Shown piece after piece: positions 18,151 through 25,759 of a DNA stretch of 64,000 nucleotides (the first letter of the stretch is position 1; each line of letters opens with the position of its first letter). Both the position numbers and the translations under genes were made by a program. The notes beneath the pieces are model-generated. The model made no database searches, was not told the origin of the DNA, and was given only the letters and a program-made list of their open reading frames with translations. This DNA is from Diaphorobacter sp. HDW4B. Lineage in GTDB: Bacteria > Pseudomonadota > Gammaproteobacteria > Burkholderiales > Burkholderiaceae_C. The DNA lies in assembly GCF_011305535.1 (NCBI RefSeq), contig NZ_CP049905.1, positions 3,594,001 through 3,658,000 of the forward strand, written 5' to 3'.

Positions 18151-19059
18151 ATGCACTCTGTCGCACGCTGGTATCGTTGTGGTATGCAACACCCCGAGAG
18201 TTCTCCGGCAGGCGCCCAGACGGCCTGCCCCATGGCCGACATGCCCGGCACGACGCTGCCCTCACTGGTTCAGGTGCAGGCGCACCAATGGATTGCGGGC
18301 GCGAGCCAGGCGCAGCAGCTGTCGCGCGAGGTCTCGGCCGAGGTACCGGTGGCCATGGTTTTCAATGGCATTTCGCACGCCGTGATGATGGCAAGCCCCA
18401 GGGATTTGGTCGAGTTTGGTGTTGGTTTTGCGATCAGCGAAGGCATCGTGGAAAGCCCCGAGGATTGCCGCGATGTCGAAACCGAAGTGCACGGCGCGGG
18501 CACGCCCGACGCCAGTTGCGCGGTGCACATGGAGATCGCTTCGCGCCATTTCATGCGCTTGAAGGATCAACGCCGCACGCTCGCCGGACGCACCGGCTGC
18601 GGTGTGTGCGGCATCGACAGCATTCAGGCGCTCGATCTGCATCCCGAGCAGGTGCCCGTGCCGCATTGGCGCGAGCAGTTCGGCGTGGATGCGATCAATG
18701 CGGCGTTCTCGGCACTGTCTGCCAAGCAGGCGCTCAACGCGCGCTCGGGCTCGCTGCACGCCGCCGGTTGGGCAAAGCCCAACGGCACGCTCGAACATGT
18801 GATGGAAGACGTGGGCCGCCACAACGCGCTCGACAAACTCATCGGCAAACTGGCGCTGAACAAGGAACTGGGAACGCCCGGCTTCGTGGTCATGACCAGC
18901 CGCACAAGTTATGAACTGGTGCGCAAATGCGCGCGCGTGGGTATTCCCGCGTTGGCGACGATTTCTGCGCCCACATCGCTGGCGTTGCAATTGGCCGATG
19001 AAGCGGGCATGCAGCTTTGGGGCTTTTGCAGGCCGCCGTCTGCCGTTCGCTATGTTTAG
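18151..19059 (+). CDS. fdhD: formate dehydrogenase accessory sulfurtransferase FdhD
   Basis: A 302-residue protein that moves sulfur from IscS to the molybdenum cofactor of formate dehydrogenase. The essential cysteine motif is GRTGCGVCG, and the family blocks MEDVGRHNALDKLIG and VMTSRTSYELVRKCA are intact. The start at 18151 is chosen for GGAGG 6 bases upstream; a TTG at 18145 and an ATG at 18184 are alternatives. It diverges from fdnG, so one intergenic region probably serves both. Confidence 0.95.
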   Translation: MHSVARWYRCGMQHPESSPAGAQTACPMADMPGTTLPSLVQVQAHQWIAGASQAQQLSREVSAEVPVAMVFNGISHAVMMASPRDLVEFGVGFAISEGIVESPEDCRDVETEVHGAGTPDASCAVHMEIASRHFMRLKDQRRTLAGRTGCGVCGIDSIQALDLHPEQVPVPHWREQFGVDAINAAFSALSAKQALNARSGSLHAAGWAKPNGTLEHVMEDVGRHNALDKLIGKLALNKELGTPGFVVMTSRTSYELVRKCARVGIPALATISAPTSLALQLADEAGMQLWGFCRPPSAVRYV

Positions 19060-19064
19060 AAATG

Positions 19065-19165
19065 ACACCCCCTGAGTCGCTTCGCGCCTTCCCCCTCTCT
19101 CGCTTCGCGGGAGGGGGACACCCCCTTCGCTGCGGGGCGGCCCTTGCTCGGCGGTCGCTGGCTTC
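19065..19165. repeat. interspersed intergenic repeat, family B, copy 1
   Basis: Contains TGAGtCGCTTCGCGCCTTCC and a GC-rich hairpin (CCCCCTC...GAGGGGG around 19091-19117), then CGGCCCTTGC. The same blocks recur at 23145-23246. It directly follows the fdhD stop and lies before an FtsX-type permease. The hairpin could end transcription, but no T-run follows. Confidence 0.7.
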
Positions 19166-19233
19166 GGGCATCGCGGTAACGAGTGTTCGGCCCTTGGCGA
19201 GCAGGGCTGGCAATTATTTGGAATCTATGAGAC

Positions 19234-21768
19234 ATGAGTAATAGTCGGTCGATTTCTGCGTGGGCTCTGGGCTGGCGTACCCTGTGGCGCGATGTGCGTG
19301 CGGGCGAGCTGCGGCTGTTGATCGTTGCGGTGACCTTGGCGGTGGCCGCGCTCACGTCCGTGGGATTTTTCTCCGACCGACTGCAAAGCGGTCTGCAGCG
19401 CGATGCCCTGCAACTGCTCGGCGGCGATGTGGTGGTGGTGAGCGACAACGCCACGCCCGACGTGTTCGTGCGGGAGGCGCAGAAGCTGGGCCTGCGCGGC
19501 TCCTCGACCATGAGCTTTCCGACCATGGCGCGCGCGAGCGACGAACAGGGCGGTGAAAGCAAGTTGGTGGCGCTGAAAAGCGTCGATGCGGCCTATCCCC
19601 TGCGCGGCAATGTGCAGACCACGACGCAAACTTCGCAGGCAGGCGCGATCACCAAGGACATTCCCGCAGCGGGCGAGGCGTGGGTCGATGCGCCCCTGCT
19701 CGAATCGCTGGGCATTGCCGTGGGCGACCCGTTGCTGCTGGGCGACGCGAGCCTGAAGATCAGCCGCATCATTACGCTGGAGCCCGACCGTGGTGCGGGC
19801 TTCATGAGCTTTGCGCCGCGTGTGCTGATCAACACGCAGGATCTCAAGGCCACAGGTTTGGTGCAACCGGCCAGCCGCATCACCTACCGCTATGCCGTGG
19901 CCGGAGATGTGCCGCGCGCGGTGGAGCAGTTCAAGGACTTCGCCACGAAGCTGGTCGATGGGCACGAGGTGCGCGGCGTGCGCGTGGAGTCGCTCGACAG
20001 CGGTCGCCCCGAGATGCACCAGACGCTGGTGCGTGCGCAGAATTTCCTGAATCTGGTGGCGTTGCTCGCGGCCTTGCTTTCCGCCGTGGCGGTGGCCTTG
20101 GCGGCACGTGGATTCGCCAACGAGCATCTCGACGCATCGGCCATGCTGCGCGTGCTGGGCCAAAGCCAGCGCACCATCGCCTGGGCCTACGCCATCGAGT
20201 TCGCGCTGATCGGCCTGTTCGCCAGCCTGCTCGGCGTGGCGTTGGGCTTTGCGGTGCATTACGTTTTCGTGTGGATGTTCGCGGGGCTGGTGAATGCCGT
20301 GCTGCCCGCTGCCACGTTCTGGCCGGTGCTGTTTGGCTTGGGCGTGGGGCTGACGCTGATGTTCGCGTTCGGTCTGCCGCCTGTTCTGCAGCTCGCGCAA
20401 GTGCCACCGCTGCGGGTGATCCGCCGCGATCTGGGCACGTTCAAACCGGCATCGCTGTTGGTGCTGGGCTTGGGCATGCTGGGCTTTGCCGTGCTGCTGA
20501 TGGCGGTGAGCCGTGATCTCACATTGGGCGGCATCGCGGTCGGTGGATTCGCCGCTGCGGTGGTGCTGTTCGCCGTGATGGCCTGGCTGGCAGTGAAGGC
20601 GCTGCGCCGCGTCGTCAACGAGGCCACCGCGCCGCGCTGGCTGGTGCTTGCCACAAGGCAGATTTCCGCACGGCCTGCGTATGCGGTGGTGCAGGTCAGC
20701 AGTCTGTCGGTGGGCCTGCTGGCGCTGGTGCTGCTGGTGTTGCTGCGCACCGATCTGATCAGCAGTTGGCAGAAGGCCACGCCGCCCGATGCGCCCAATC
20801 GCTTCGTGATCAACGTGCTGCCCGAGCAGGCCGAAGGATTCCAGCAGGCGCTGAAGACTGCGGGCGTGCAGAAGTTCGATTGGTATCCGATGATTCGCGG
20901 CCGTCTGGTGGCGGTGAACGGCAAGGAAGTCAGCCCGGACGATTATGCCGAAGACCGCGCCAAGCGGCTGGTCGATCGCGAGTTCAATCTCTCCAACGCG
21001 GCTGAGCCGCCAGAGCACAACATGATCGTCGGCGGTGCGTGGAAGGCCGAGGAGCCGGGCGCTTTGAGCGTCGAGGAAGGCATTGCGAAGACGTTGGGTT
21101 TGAAGCTGGGCGACACGCTGCGCTTTGACATCGGCGGTATCCAGAACGAGGCGAAGATCACCAGCCTGCGCAAGGTGGATTGGGCTTCGATGCGCGCGAA
21201 CTTCTTCGTGATGTACCCCGTCGCGCATCTGCCCGATGTACCTGCAACCTATCTCGCGGCCTATCGCGCGCCCGACAAAGCGGGCTTTGACAACGCGCTG
21301 GTGCACGCGTTTCCCAACATCACCAACGTGGACATGAGCGCCACGCTCAAGCAGGTGCAGACCGTGCTGGGGCAGGTGATTCGCGCGGTGGAATTTCTGT
21401 TCGGCTTCACTCTGGCTGCCGGGCTGGTGGTGCTGTTCGCCGCTGTCACTGCCACGCGCGAGGAACGTGCTCGCGAGTTCGCCATCATGCGTGCCGTGGG
21501 CGCGCGGGCGCAGTTGCTCAGACAGGTGCAGCGCGCGGAATTGGCGGGCGTGGGGCTGCTGGCCGGGTTTCTGGCAAGCATCGTGGCGGTGGCCGTGGGT
21601 TGGGCGCTGGCGCGCTATGTGTTCGACTTCAGTTGGAACGCACCGCTGTGGGTGCCGCTGGCCGGGGCCGTGTGTGGCGCGTTGCTGGCGCTGGCGGCGG
21701 GCTGGTGGGGATTGCGCGAGGTGCTGCGCAGACCGGTGGTGGATACGCTCAGACGGGCGGCACAGTAA
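19234..21768 (+). CDS. FtsX-like ABC transporter permease (YbbP-like)
   Basis: An 844-residue membrane protein with the MacB/FtsX layout: a first helix at about 25-45 (LRLLIVAVTLAVAALTSVG), a large periplasmic domain, three helices near 270-395, a central pair, a second periplasmic domain and three C-terminal helices (FGFTLAAGLVVLFAAVTATR onward). This two-module form matches YbbP of the YbbAP lipid/lysophospholipid-linked transporters. The ATPase partner YbbA is not next to it: upstream is fdhD, downstream a different membrane protein. It may use an ATPase encoded elsewhere. Confidence 0.88.
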   Translation: MSNSRSISAWALGWRTLWRDVRAGELRLLIVAVTLAVAALTSVGFFSDRLQSGLQRDALQLLGGDVVVVSDNATPDVFVREAQKLGLRGSSTMSFPTMARASDEQGGESKLVALKSVDAAYPLRGNVQTTTQTSQAGAITKDIPAAGEAWVDAPLLESLGIAVGDPLLLGDASLKISRIITLEPDRGAGFMSFAPRVLINTQDLKATGLVQPASRITYRYAVAGDVPRAVEQFKDFATKLVDGHEVRGVRVESLDSGRPEMHQTLVRAQNFLNLVALLAALLSAVAVALAARGFANEHLDASAMLRVLGQSQRTIAWAYAIEFALIGLFASLLGVALGFAVHYVFVWMFAGLVNAVLPAATFWPVLFGLGVGLTLMFAFGLPPVLQLAQVPPLRVIRRDLGTFKPASLLVLGLGMLGFAVLLMAVSRDLTLGGIAVGGFAAAVVLFAVMAWLAVKALRRVVNEATAPRWLVLATRQISARPAYAVVQVSSLSVGLLALVLLVLLRTDLISSWQKATPPDAPNRFVINVLPEQAEGFQQALKTAGVQKFDWYPMIRGRLVAVNGKEVSPDDYAEDRAKRLVDREFNLSNAAEPPEHNMIVGGAWKAEEPGALSVEEGIAKTLGLKLGDTLRFDIGGIQNEAKITSLRKVDWASMRANFFVMYPVAHLPDVPATYLAAYRAPDKAGFDNALVHAFPNITNVDMSATLKQVQTVLGQVIRAVEFLFGFTLAAGLVVLFAAVTATREERAREFAIMRAVGARAQLLRQVQRAELAGVGLLAGFLASIVAVAVGWALARYVFDFSWNAPLWVPLAGAVCGALLALAAGWWGLREVLRRPVVDTLRRAAQ

Positions 21769-21831
21769 AAGTTTGCAAGGTGCTGCAGAGGGCCTGAGGC
21801 TCCGGTATGCTCACCCGCTGTGACTTTTCAC

Positions 21832-22650
21832 ATGACAGAAAAATTGACAGAGAACTATTCGGACCTGTTTGCCGAGACGCAACCGCTGGAGCAATCCCCG
21901 CAGCAACCCCATCCGCCTTCGCCAGAAACGCCCTTCGTGGCGGCGAAGCCGGTCTCCCTTTTGCGCTGGATGCTCGGGGGCCTGCGGGCGTCGTTTCTGA
22001 TGCGCCCGCGCATGGCGCTGGACGCCATTCCCGGTCCGTGGCAACTCGCCTTTCTGGTGCTGTTCGCCAACGCGCTCGATGTGATCTTCGACTGGATCTC
22101 GCTAGACGGAGAGGTGCGCTTCAACTACCAGGGCTGGTTGGCGCAATGGAGCCTGTGCCTGTTCATGCTCTGGTTCGCCTGGGTTTTCATGCCGCGCAAG
22201 CGGATCGGTGCGGCTGCTGCCACTGGTCGCGTGGTCGCATGGTTTGCGCTGCAGTCGTGGGCGCTGGTGGTGCCGTTGCTGGTCTATTACGGCGTGATGT
22301 ACTGGATCAAAGTGACCGATGACAGCGCCGTGCCGACCTGGCTCGACGACTTCTCGATGAGCCTGATCGCGACGCTCTGGATGTTCGCGGTGTTCAGCAA
22401 GCTTTCTCGCGTGTACTTCGAAGGCTGGATGCGTGCGCTGTTCATGACGCTGGTGGTGTTCACCATCACCGCCATGCTGTTTGCCACCGCCGATGCCGAA
22501 ACCTGGCTGGCGGCAGACGACGACGCCTCGCAGGTCGAGGTGGTTCCGGGCGATGAGGAATCGGACGACGGTAGCGACGAGGGCGAGGATCTCTCCGAAG
22601 ACAAGCTGCTGGAAGCCTCGCTGCAAGTTCCCTCCACACGGACGGCTTGA
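21832..22650 (+). CDS. multi-pass membrane protein of unknown function
   Basis: About 272 residues (276 if a GTG at 21820 is used). A polar Pro/Gln-rich N-terminus (residues 1-45) is followed by about five hydrophobic segments, for example LAFLVLFANALDVIFDWISL, WSLCLFMLWFAWVFM and LVVPLLVYYGVMYWI, and then a strongly acidic C-terminal tail (GDEESDDGSDEGEDLSEDK). The helix arrangement recalls Yip1-domain proteins, but I cannot assign it. It lies 63 bases after the permease and 89 before a truncated haemoglobin gene. Neither possible start has a clear ribosome site. Confidence 0.7.
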   Translation: MTEKLTENYSDLFAETQPLEQSPQQPHPPSPETPFVAAKPVSLLRWMLGGLRASFLMRPRMALDAIPGPWQLAFLVLFANALDVIFDWISLDGEVRFNYQGWLAQWSLCLFMLWFAWVFMPRKRIGAAAATGRVVAWFALQSWALVVPLLVYYGVMYWIKVTDDSAVPTWLDDFSMSLIATLWMFAVFSKLSRVYFEGWMRALFMTLVVFTITAMLFATADAETWLAADDDASQVEVVPGDEESDDGSDEGEDLSEDKLLEASLQVPSTRTA

Positions 22651-22739
22651 GCCACTTGCCGTTGCCGCCGCGAGAATGCGGGACAATCCCGGTTTCGCCT
22701 CCCTCCCATTGTTCCGAAACCTGATCGCCACGCACCGCC

Positions 22740-23144
22740 ATGTCCGAAGAGTCCACCAGCCAGACCACCGCCCGCACGCCTTTTGAATGGATTGGCGGTG
22801 AAGACAAGGTGCATGCCTTGGTCACGCGCTTTTATGACCTGATGGATCTGGAGCCCGTCTACAAGGAGCTGCGTGCCGCCCATGGCCCGTCGCTGGAAGA
22901 TGCGCGCCAGAAGCTGTTCTGGTTTCTCTGCGGCTGGCTCGGCGGCCCCGACTATTACCAGGAACGCTTTGGTCACCCGCGCCTGCGCATGCGGCATTTC
23001 CCGTTCGCCATCGGCATTCAGGAGCGCGACCAGTGGGTGGCCTGCATGAATCAGGCGATGGAAGAAACCGGCGTGCCCGATGACTTGCGCGAACGTCTGA
23101 ATCAAAGTTTCATGGGCACTGCCGACTGGATGAGAAATCGGTAG
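22740..23144 (+). CDS. group II truncated haemoglobin
   Basis: A 134-residue globin of the trHbO type. It has the B-helix stretch VTRFYDLMDLEP, the E-helix/pre-F glycine motifs (FLCGWLGGPDYYQERFG), and the proximal histidine region HPRLRMRHFPFAIG. The group II fingerprint of aromatic residues around the haem pocket (Phe, Trp, Tyr) is present. Such globins handle oxygen, nitric oxide or peroxide chemistry in the cytoplasm. The protein is slightly truncated compared with full globins, as expected. Confidence 0.92.
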   Translation: MSEESTSQTTARTPFEWIGGEDKVHALVTRFYDLMDLEPVYKELRAAHGPSLEDARQKLFWFLCGWLGGPDYYQERFGHPRLRMRHFPFAIGIQERDQWVACMNQAMEETGVPDDLRERLNQSFMGTADWMRNR

Positions 23145-23246
23145 TCACCTCCTGAGGCGCTTCGCGCCTTCCCCCTCTCTCGCTTTGCGGGAGGAGGACG
23201 CAGCCAGCGCGGCCCTTGCGCGGCTGCTGCTGGTCGTGACGATGGC
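23145..23246. repeat. interspersed intergenic repeat, family B, copy 2
   Basis: Begins right after the globin stop. It shares CGCTTCGCGCCTTCC, the C-run, TCTCTCGCTT, and CGCGGCCCTTGC with 19065-19165, including the central hairpin (here CCCCCTC/GGAGGAGG, slightly eroded). The right half has drifted. Confidence 0.7.
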
Positions 23247-23358
23247 GTAGGCCATGAGCAGATCGAGGCGAGCTGATTGCGCGCATGAAAACAACGTCAT
23301 GCGCGTGTCAAATCCGCTGCACAGACTCAGGACTTTTGAATTTCAAGAGTTCCACACC

Positions 23359-25413
23359 ATGTCGCATTTCACTGCGCGTTCCTTCCACACCCGTCGTCAT
23401 GTTCTGGCGGTCGCTGCTGCAACTGTTGTGCTTGCTGCCTGCGGTGGCGGCGATGACGATGTCGATCCCAAGACCCAACCGGCGACTGCCAAGCTCGCGG
23501 TGCTGAGCACCACCGATCTGCACTTCAACGTGCGCAGCTACGACTACTTCAAGCTCGCTGAGGACAAGAGCTACGGCTTCGAGCGCACGGCCACGCTGGT
23601 TCGCAATGCGCGCAAGGAGTTTGCGAACACGCTGCTGGTGGACAACGGCGACACGATTCAGGGCACGGCCATCGCGGATTACGAAGCGGTGGTGAAGACG
23701 ATTCCGTGCACGCAGCAACTGTCGATGTACAAGGCCATGGGCGCGTTGGCGTTCGATGCGGGCACGCTCGGCAATCACGAGTTCAACTACGGCCTGCCAT
23801 TCCTGAATCAGGTGCTTGGCGGTGGCATGGATGTCGATGGCGTCGATGCGAAGCTCAAGTGCGCGGGCAATGGGTATGCGACCGTGCTGGCCAACGTCTA
23901 CAGCAACAAGAGCAAGAAGCCGCTGGTGCAGCCCTATGCGATGCTGGAGCGCACGGTGGTCGCCAAGAGCAGCGATGGCAAGGAGGTGAAGCTGCCGCTC
24001 AAGATCGGCGTGATTGGCTTCACCACGCCGGGCATCATGAACTGGGACAAGCGTTATCTGGAAGGCAAGGTCTACACGCAAGGCGCGGTGGAAGCGGCGC
24101 AGCAGTACATCCCCGAGTTGCGCAAGAACGGCGCGCAGATCGTGGTCGCGCTGCTGCACGGCGGCATGGACGCGAGCACCTATTCGCCAACGATGGAAAA
24201 CCCCGGTCTGCATCTCTCCAAGGTCGCGGGCATCGACGCGCTGGTGATGGGCCATCAGCACGGCATCTTCCCTGACACGGCGGCCACGCCCGCGTTCACT
24301 CAGGCTGGTGTGGACAACAAGGCAGGCACGGTCAACGGCGTGCCTGCGGTGATGGCAAGCTCCTGGGGCAAGGCGCTGGGCGTGATCCAGTTGTCGCTCC
24401 AATGGGATGGCAAGGCCTGGAGCGTGGACAAGTCGGGCAGCAAGAGCGAATTGCGCAACATCCAGACCGGCAAGGACGCTGCGGGCAAGGCCATTTATGT
24501 CGACGCCGATCCGGCGATTGCACCGCTGATCGAGCCACAGCATCAGGCCGCGATCACGTATGTGAAGACGCCGATCGGAACGACTGATTTCCGCATGAGC
24601 ACGCTGTTTGCCGATGTGGGCGATCCGGGCGCGATTCAAATCGTGAATCAGGCGCAGCGCGACTATGTCGCCTCGTACATCCAGGCCAACATGCCGCAGT
24701 ACAAGGACCTGCCGGTGCTCTCTGTGAGCGCACCGTTCAAGTCGGGCTTTCAGGGCGCGGCGGACTACACGGACGTGGCGGCGGGCTCGCTGTCGATTTC
24801 GAGCGCGGCCGATCTGTATCTCTATCCGAACACGGTCTACGCGGTGAAGGTCAATGGCGGCGACATCAAGGATTGGCTGGAAGCGGCGGCCCAGCGCTTC
24901 AATCAGATCGATCCGGCCAAGACCGGCGAGCAGCAGCTCATCAGCACTTTCCCCGGCTACAACTTCGACATGTTCACCACGGCCGATGTGCAGTACGAGA
25001 TCGATGTGACGCAGGCCAAGGGTAGCCGCATCAAGAACCTCACCTATCTCGGCAAGCCGATTGACGCCGCGAAGGAATTCGTGATCGCCACCAACAACTA
25101 CCGCGCGACCAGCGGCAAGAGCTTCATCCCCAAGCTCGACGGCTCGGCCACGATCTGGGCGTCGCCCGATGCGAACCGCGATGTGGTGATCGAGTATGTG
25201 AAGAAGAATGCCAGCGTCACGCGCGCCAGCAATGGCAATGCCAAGAGCTGGAAGTTCACGCAGGTGAAGACGGCTGGCGATGTGGTGTTCAGTTCGGGGC
25301 CGGGTGCGTTGGCGGTGGCGCAGGCGGCGGGGCTGGCGAATGTCACGTTGCTGGCAGCCGATGATGGTTCAGGAAAAGGAACTTCCAAGTACAAGCTCGA
25401 TTTGTCCAAATGA
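23359..25413 (+). CDS. cpdB: 2',3'-cyclic-nucleotide 2'-phosphodiesterase/3'-nucleotidase, lipoprotein form
   Basis: A 684-residue metallophosphatase of the CpdB/UshA superfamily. A basic signal peptide ends in the lipobox LAAC at residue 28, so it is probably a lipoprotein rather than a free periplasmic protein. Metal-binding motifs: TTDLHF, DNGDTIQG, GNHEFNYG and GHQHG. The C-terminal 5'-nucleotidase domain includes VYAVKVNGGDIKDWLEAAAQ and the substrate-stacking region near ATNNYRATSG. It hydrolyses cyclic nucleotides and 3'-nucleotides outside the membrane. The start at 23359 is used because it gives a proper signal peptide. Confidence 0.88.
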   Translation: MSHFTARSFHTRRHVLAVAAATVVLAACGGGDDDVDPKTQPATAKLAVLSTTDLHFNVRSYDYFKLAEDKSYGFERTATLVRNARKEFANTLLVDNGDTIQGTAIADYEAVVKTIPCTQQLSMYKAMGALAFDAGTLGNHEFNYGLPFLNQVLGGGMDVDGVDAKLKCAGNGYATVLANVYSNKSKKPLVQPYAMLERTVVAKSSDGKEVKLPLKIGVIGFTTPGIMNWDKRYLEGKVYTQGAVEAAQQYIPELRKNGAQIVVALLHGGMDASTYSPTMENPGLHLSKVAGIDALVMGHQHGIFPDTAATPAFTQAGVDNKAGTVNGVPAVMASSWGKALGVIQLSLQWDGKAWSVDKSGSKSELRNIQTGKDAAGKAIYVDADPAIAPLIEPQHQAAITYVKTPIGTTDFRMSTLFADVGDPGAIQIVNQAQRDYVASYIQANMPQYKDLPVLSVSAPFKSGFQGAADYTDVAAGSLSISSAADLYLYPNTVYAVKVNGGDIKDWLEAAAQRFNQIDPAKTGEQQLISTFPGYNFDMFTTADVQYEIDVTQAKGSRIKNLTYLGKPIDAAKEFVIATNNYRATSGKSFIPKLDGSATIWASPDANRDVVIEYVKKNASVTRASNGNAKSWKFTQVKTAGDVVFSSGPGALAVAQAAGLANVTLLAADDGSGKGTSKYKLDLSK

Positions 25414-25759
25414 ACTTCTTGGTGTGGTCGCTCGTGCGGAGCTGACGATATGGCCCCTCATGCGTTGTTGCAGAAGCCTTGCCAAGGGCAACTTGTCTTG
25501 GATGTCCCCGCGCATCGCATCCGTGATTCTGGCGATCTGCGGCGTTGCAGAGCCTCGCAATAGCGGTGCTATTGCTGCGTTCTGCGCCTTGCAGCTCATC
25601 CAGAATCACGGCGCGCTGCATCGGGGTCACCCAAGACAAGTTGCCCAGCGTACTGTCTGCGGCTTCGCGCCTAGCCTGAGGGGCCATCTCGTCATTGTGG
25701 TGTGTGATTCCGGCATCGCGACCACTGCCTGTCTTGCTGTTTGAATACCGGAATCATGT
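25414..25759. other. convergent intergenic region, cpdB / rhs
   Basis: About 346 bases with no convincing gene. It holds the long inverted repeat (25450-25687) and a second smaller one at 25706-25755 (GATTCCGGCAT with ATACCGGAATC, 10 of 11 pairing). The latter lies close to the rhs stop and may act as its terminator structure. Confidence 0.6.
25450..25687. repeat. long imperfect inverted repeat between convergent genes
   Basis: Two arms of equal length, 25486-25564 and 25568-25646 (79 bases each), are inverted copies around a 3-base centre. They share GGGCAACTTGTCTTGG, CCGTGATTCTGG and GCAATAGC at matching positions. Symmetry resumes at the outer ends with ATGGCCCCTCA at 25450-25460 and its complement at 25677-25687. 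Both arms can be read as a peptide starting GNLSW with no stop in the arm. It lies between cpdB and the rhs-like gene, which converge. I do not recognise the element. Confidence 0.8.

Noticed and set aside
19225-21306. A 693-residue minus-strand open frame
   Set aside because: Antisense shadow of the FtsX-type permease, His/Arg/Gln-rich with no family features.
25343-25687. A 114-residue minus-strand gene within the inverted repeat
   Set aside because: It crosses both arms of the repeat and the end of cpdB, and has no ribosome site or family.
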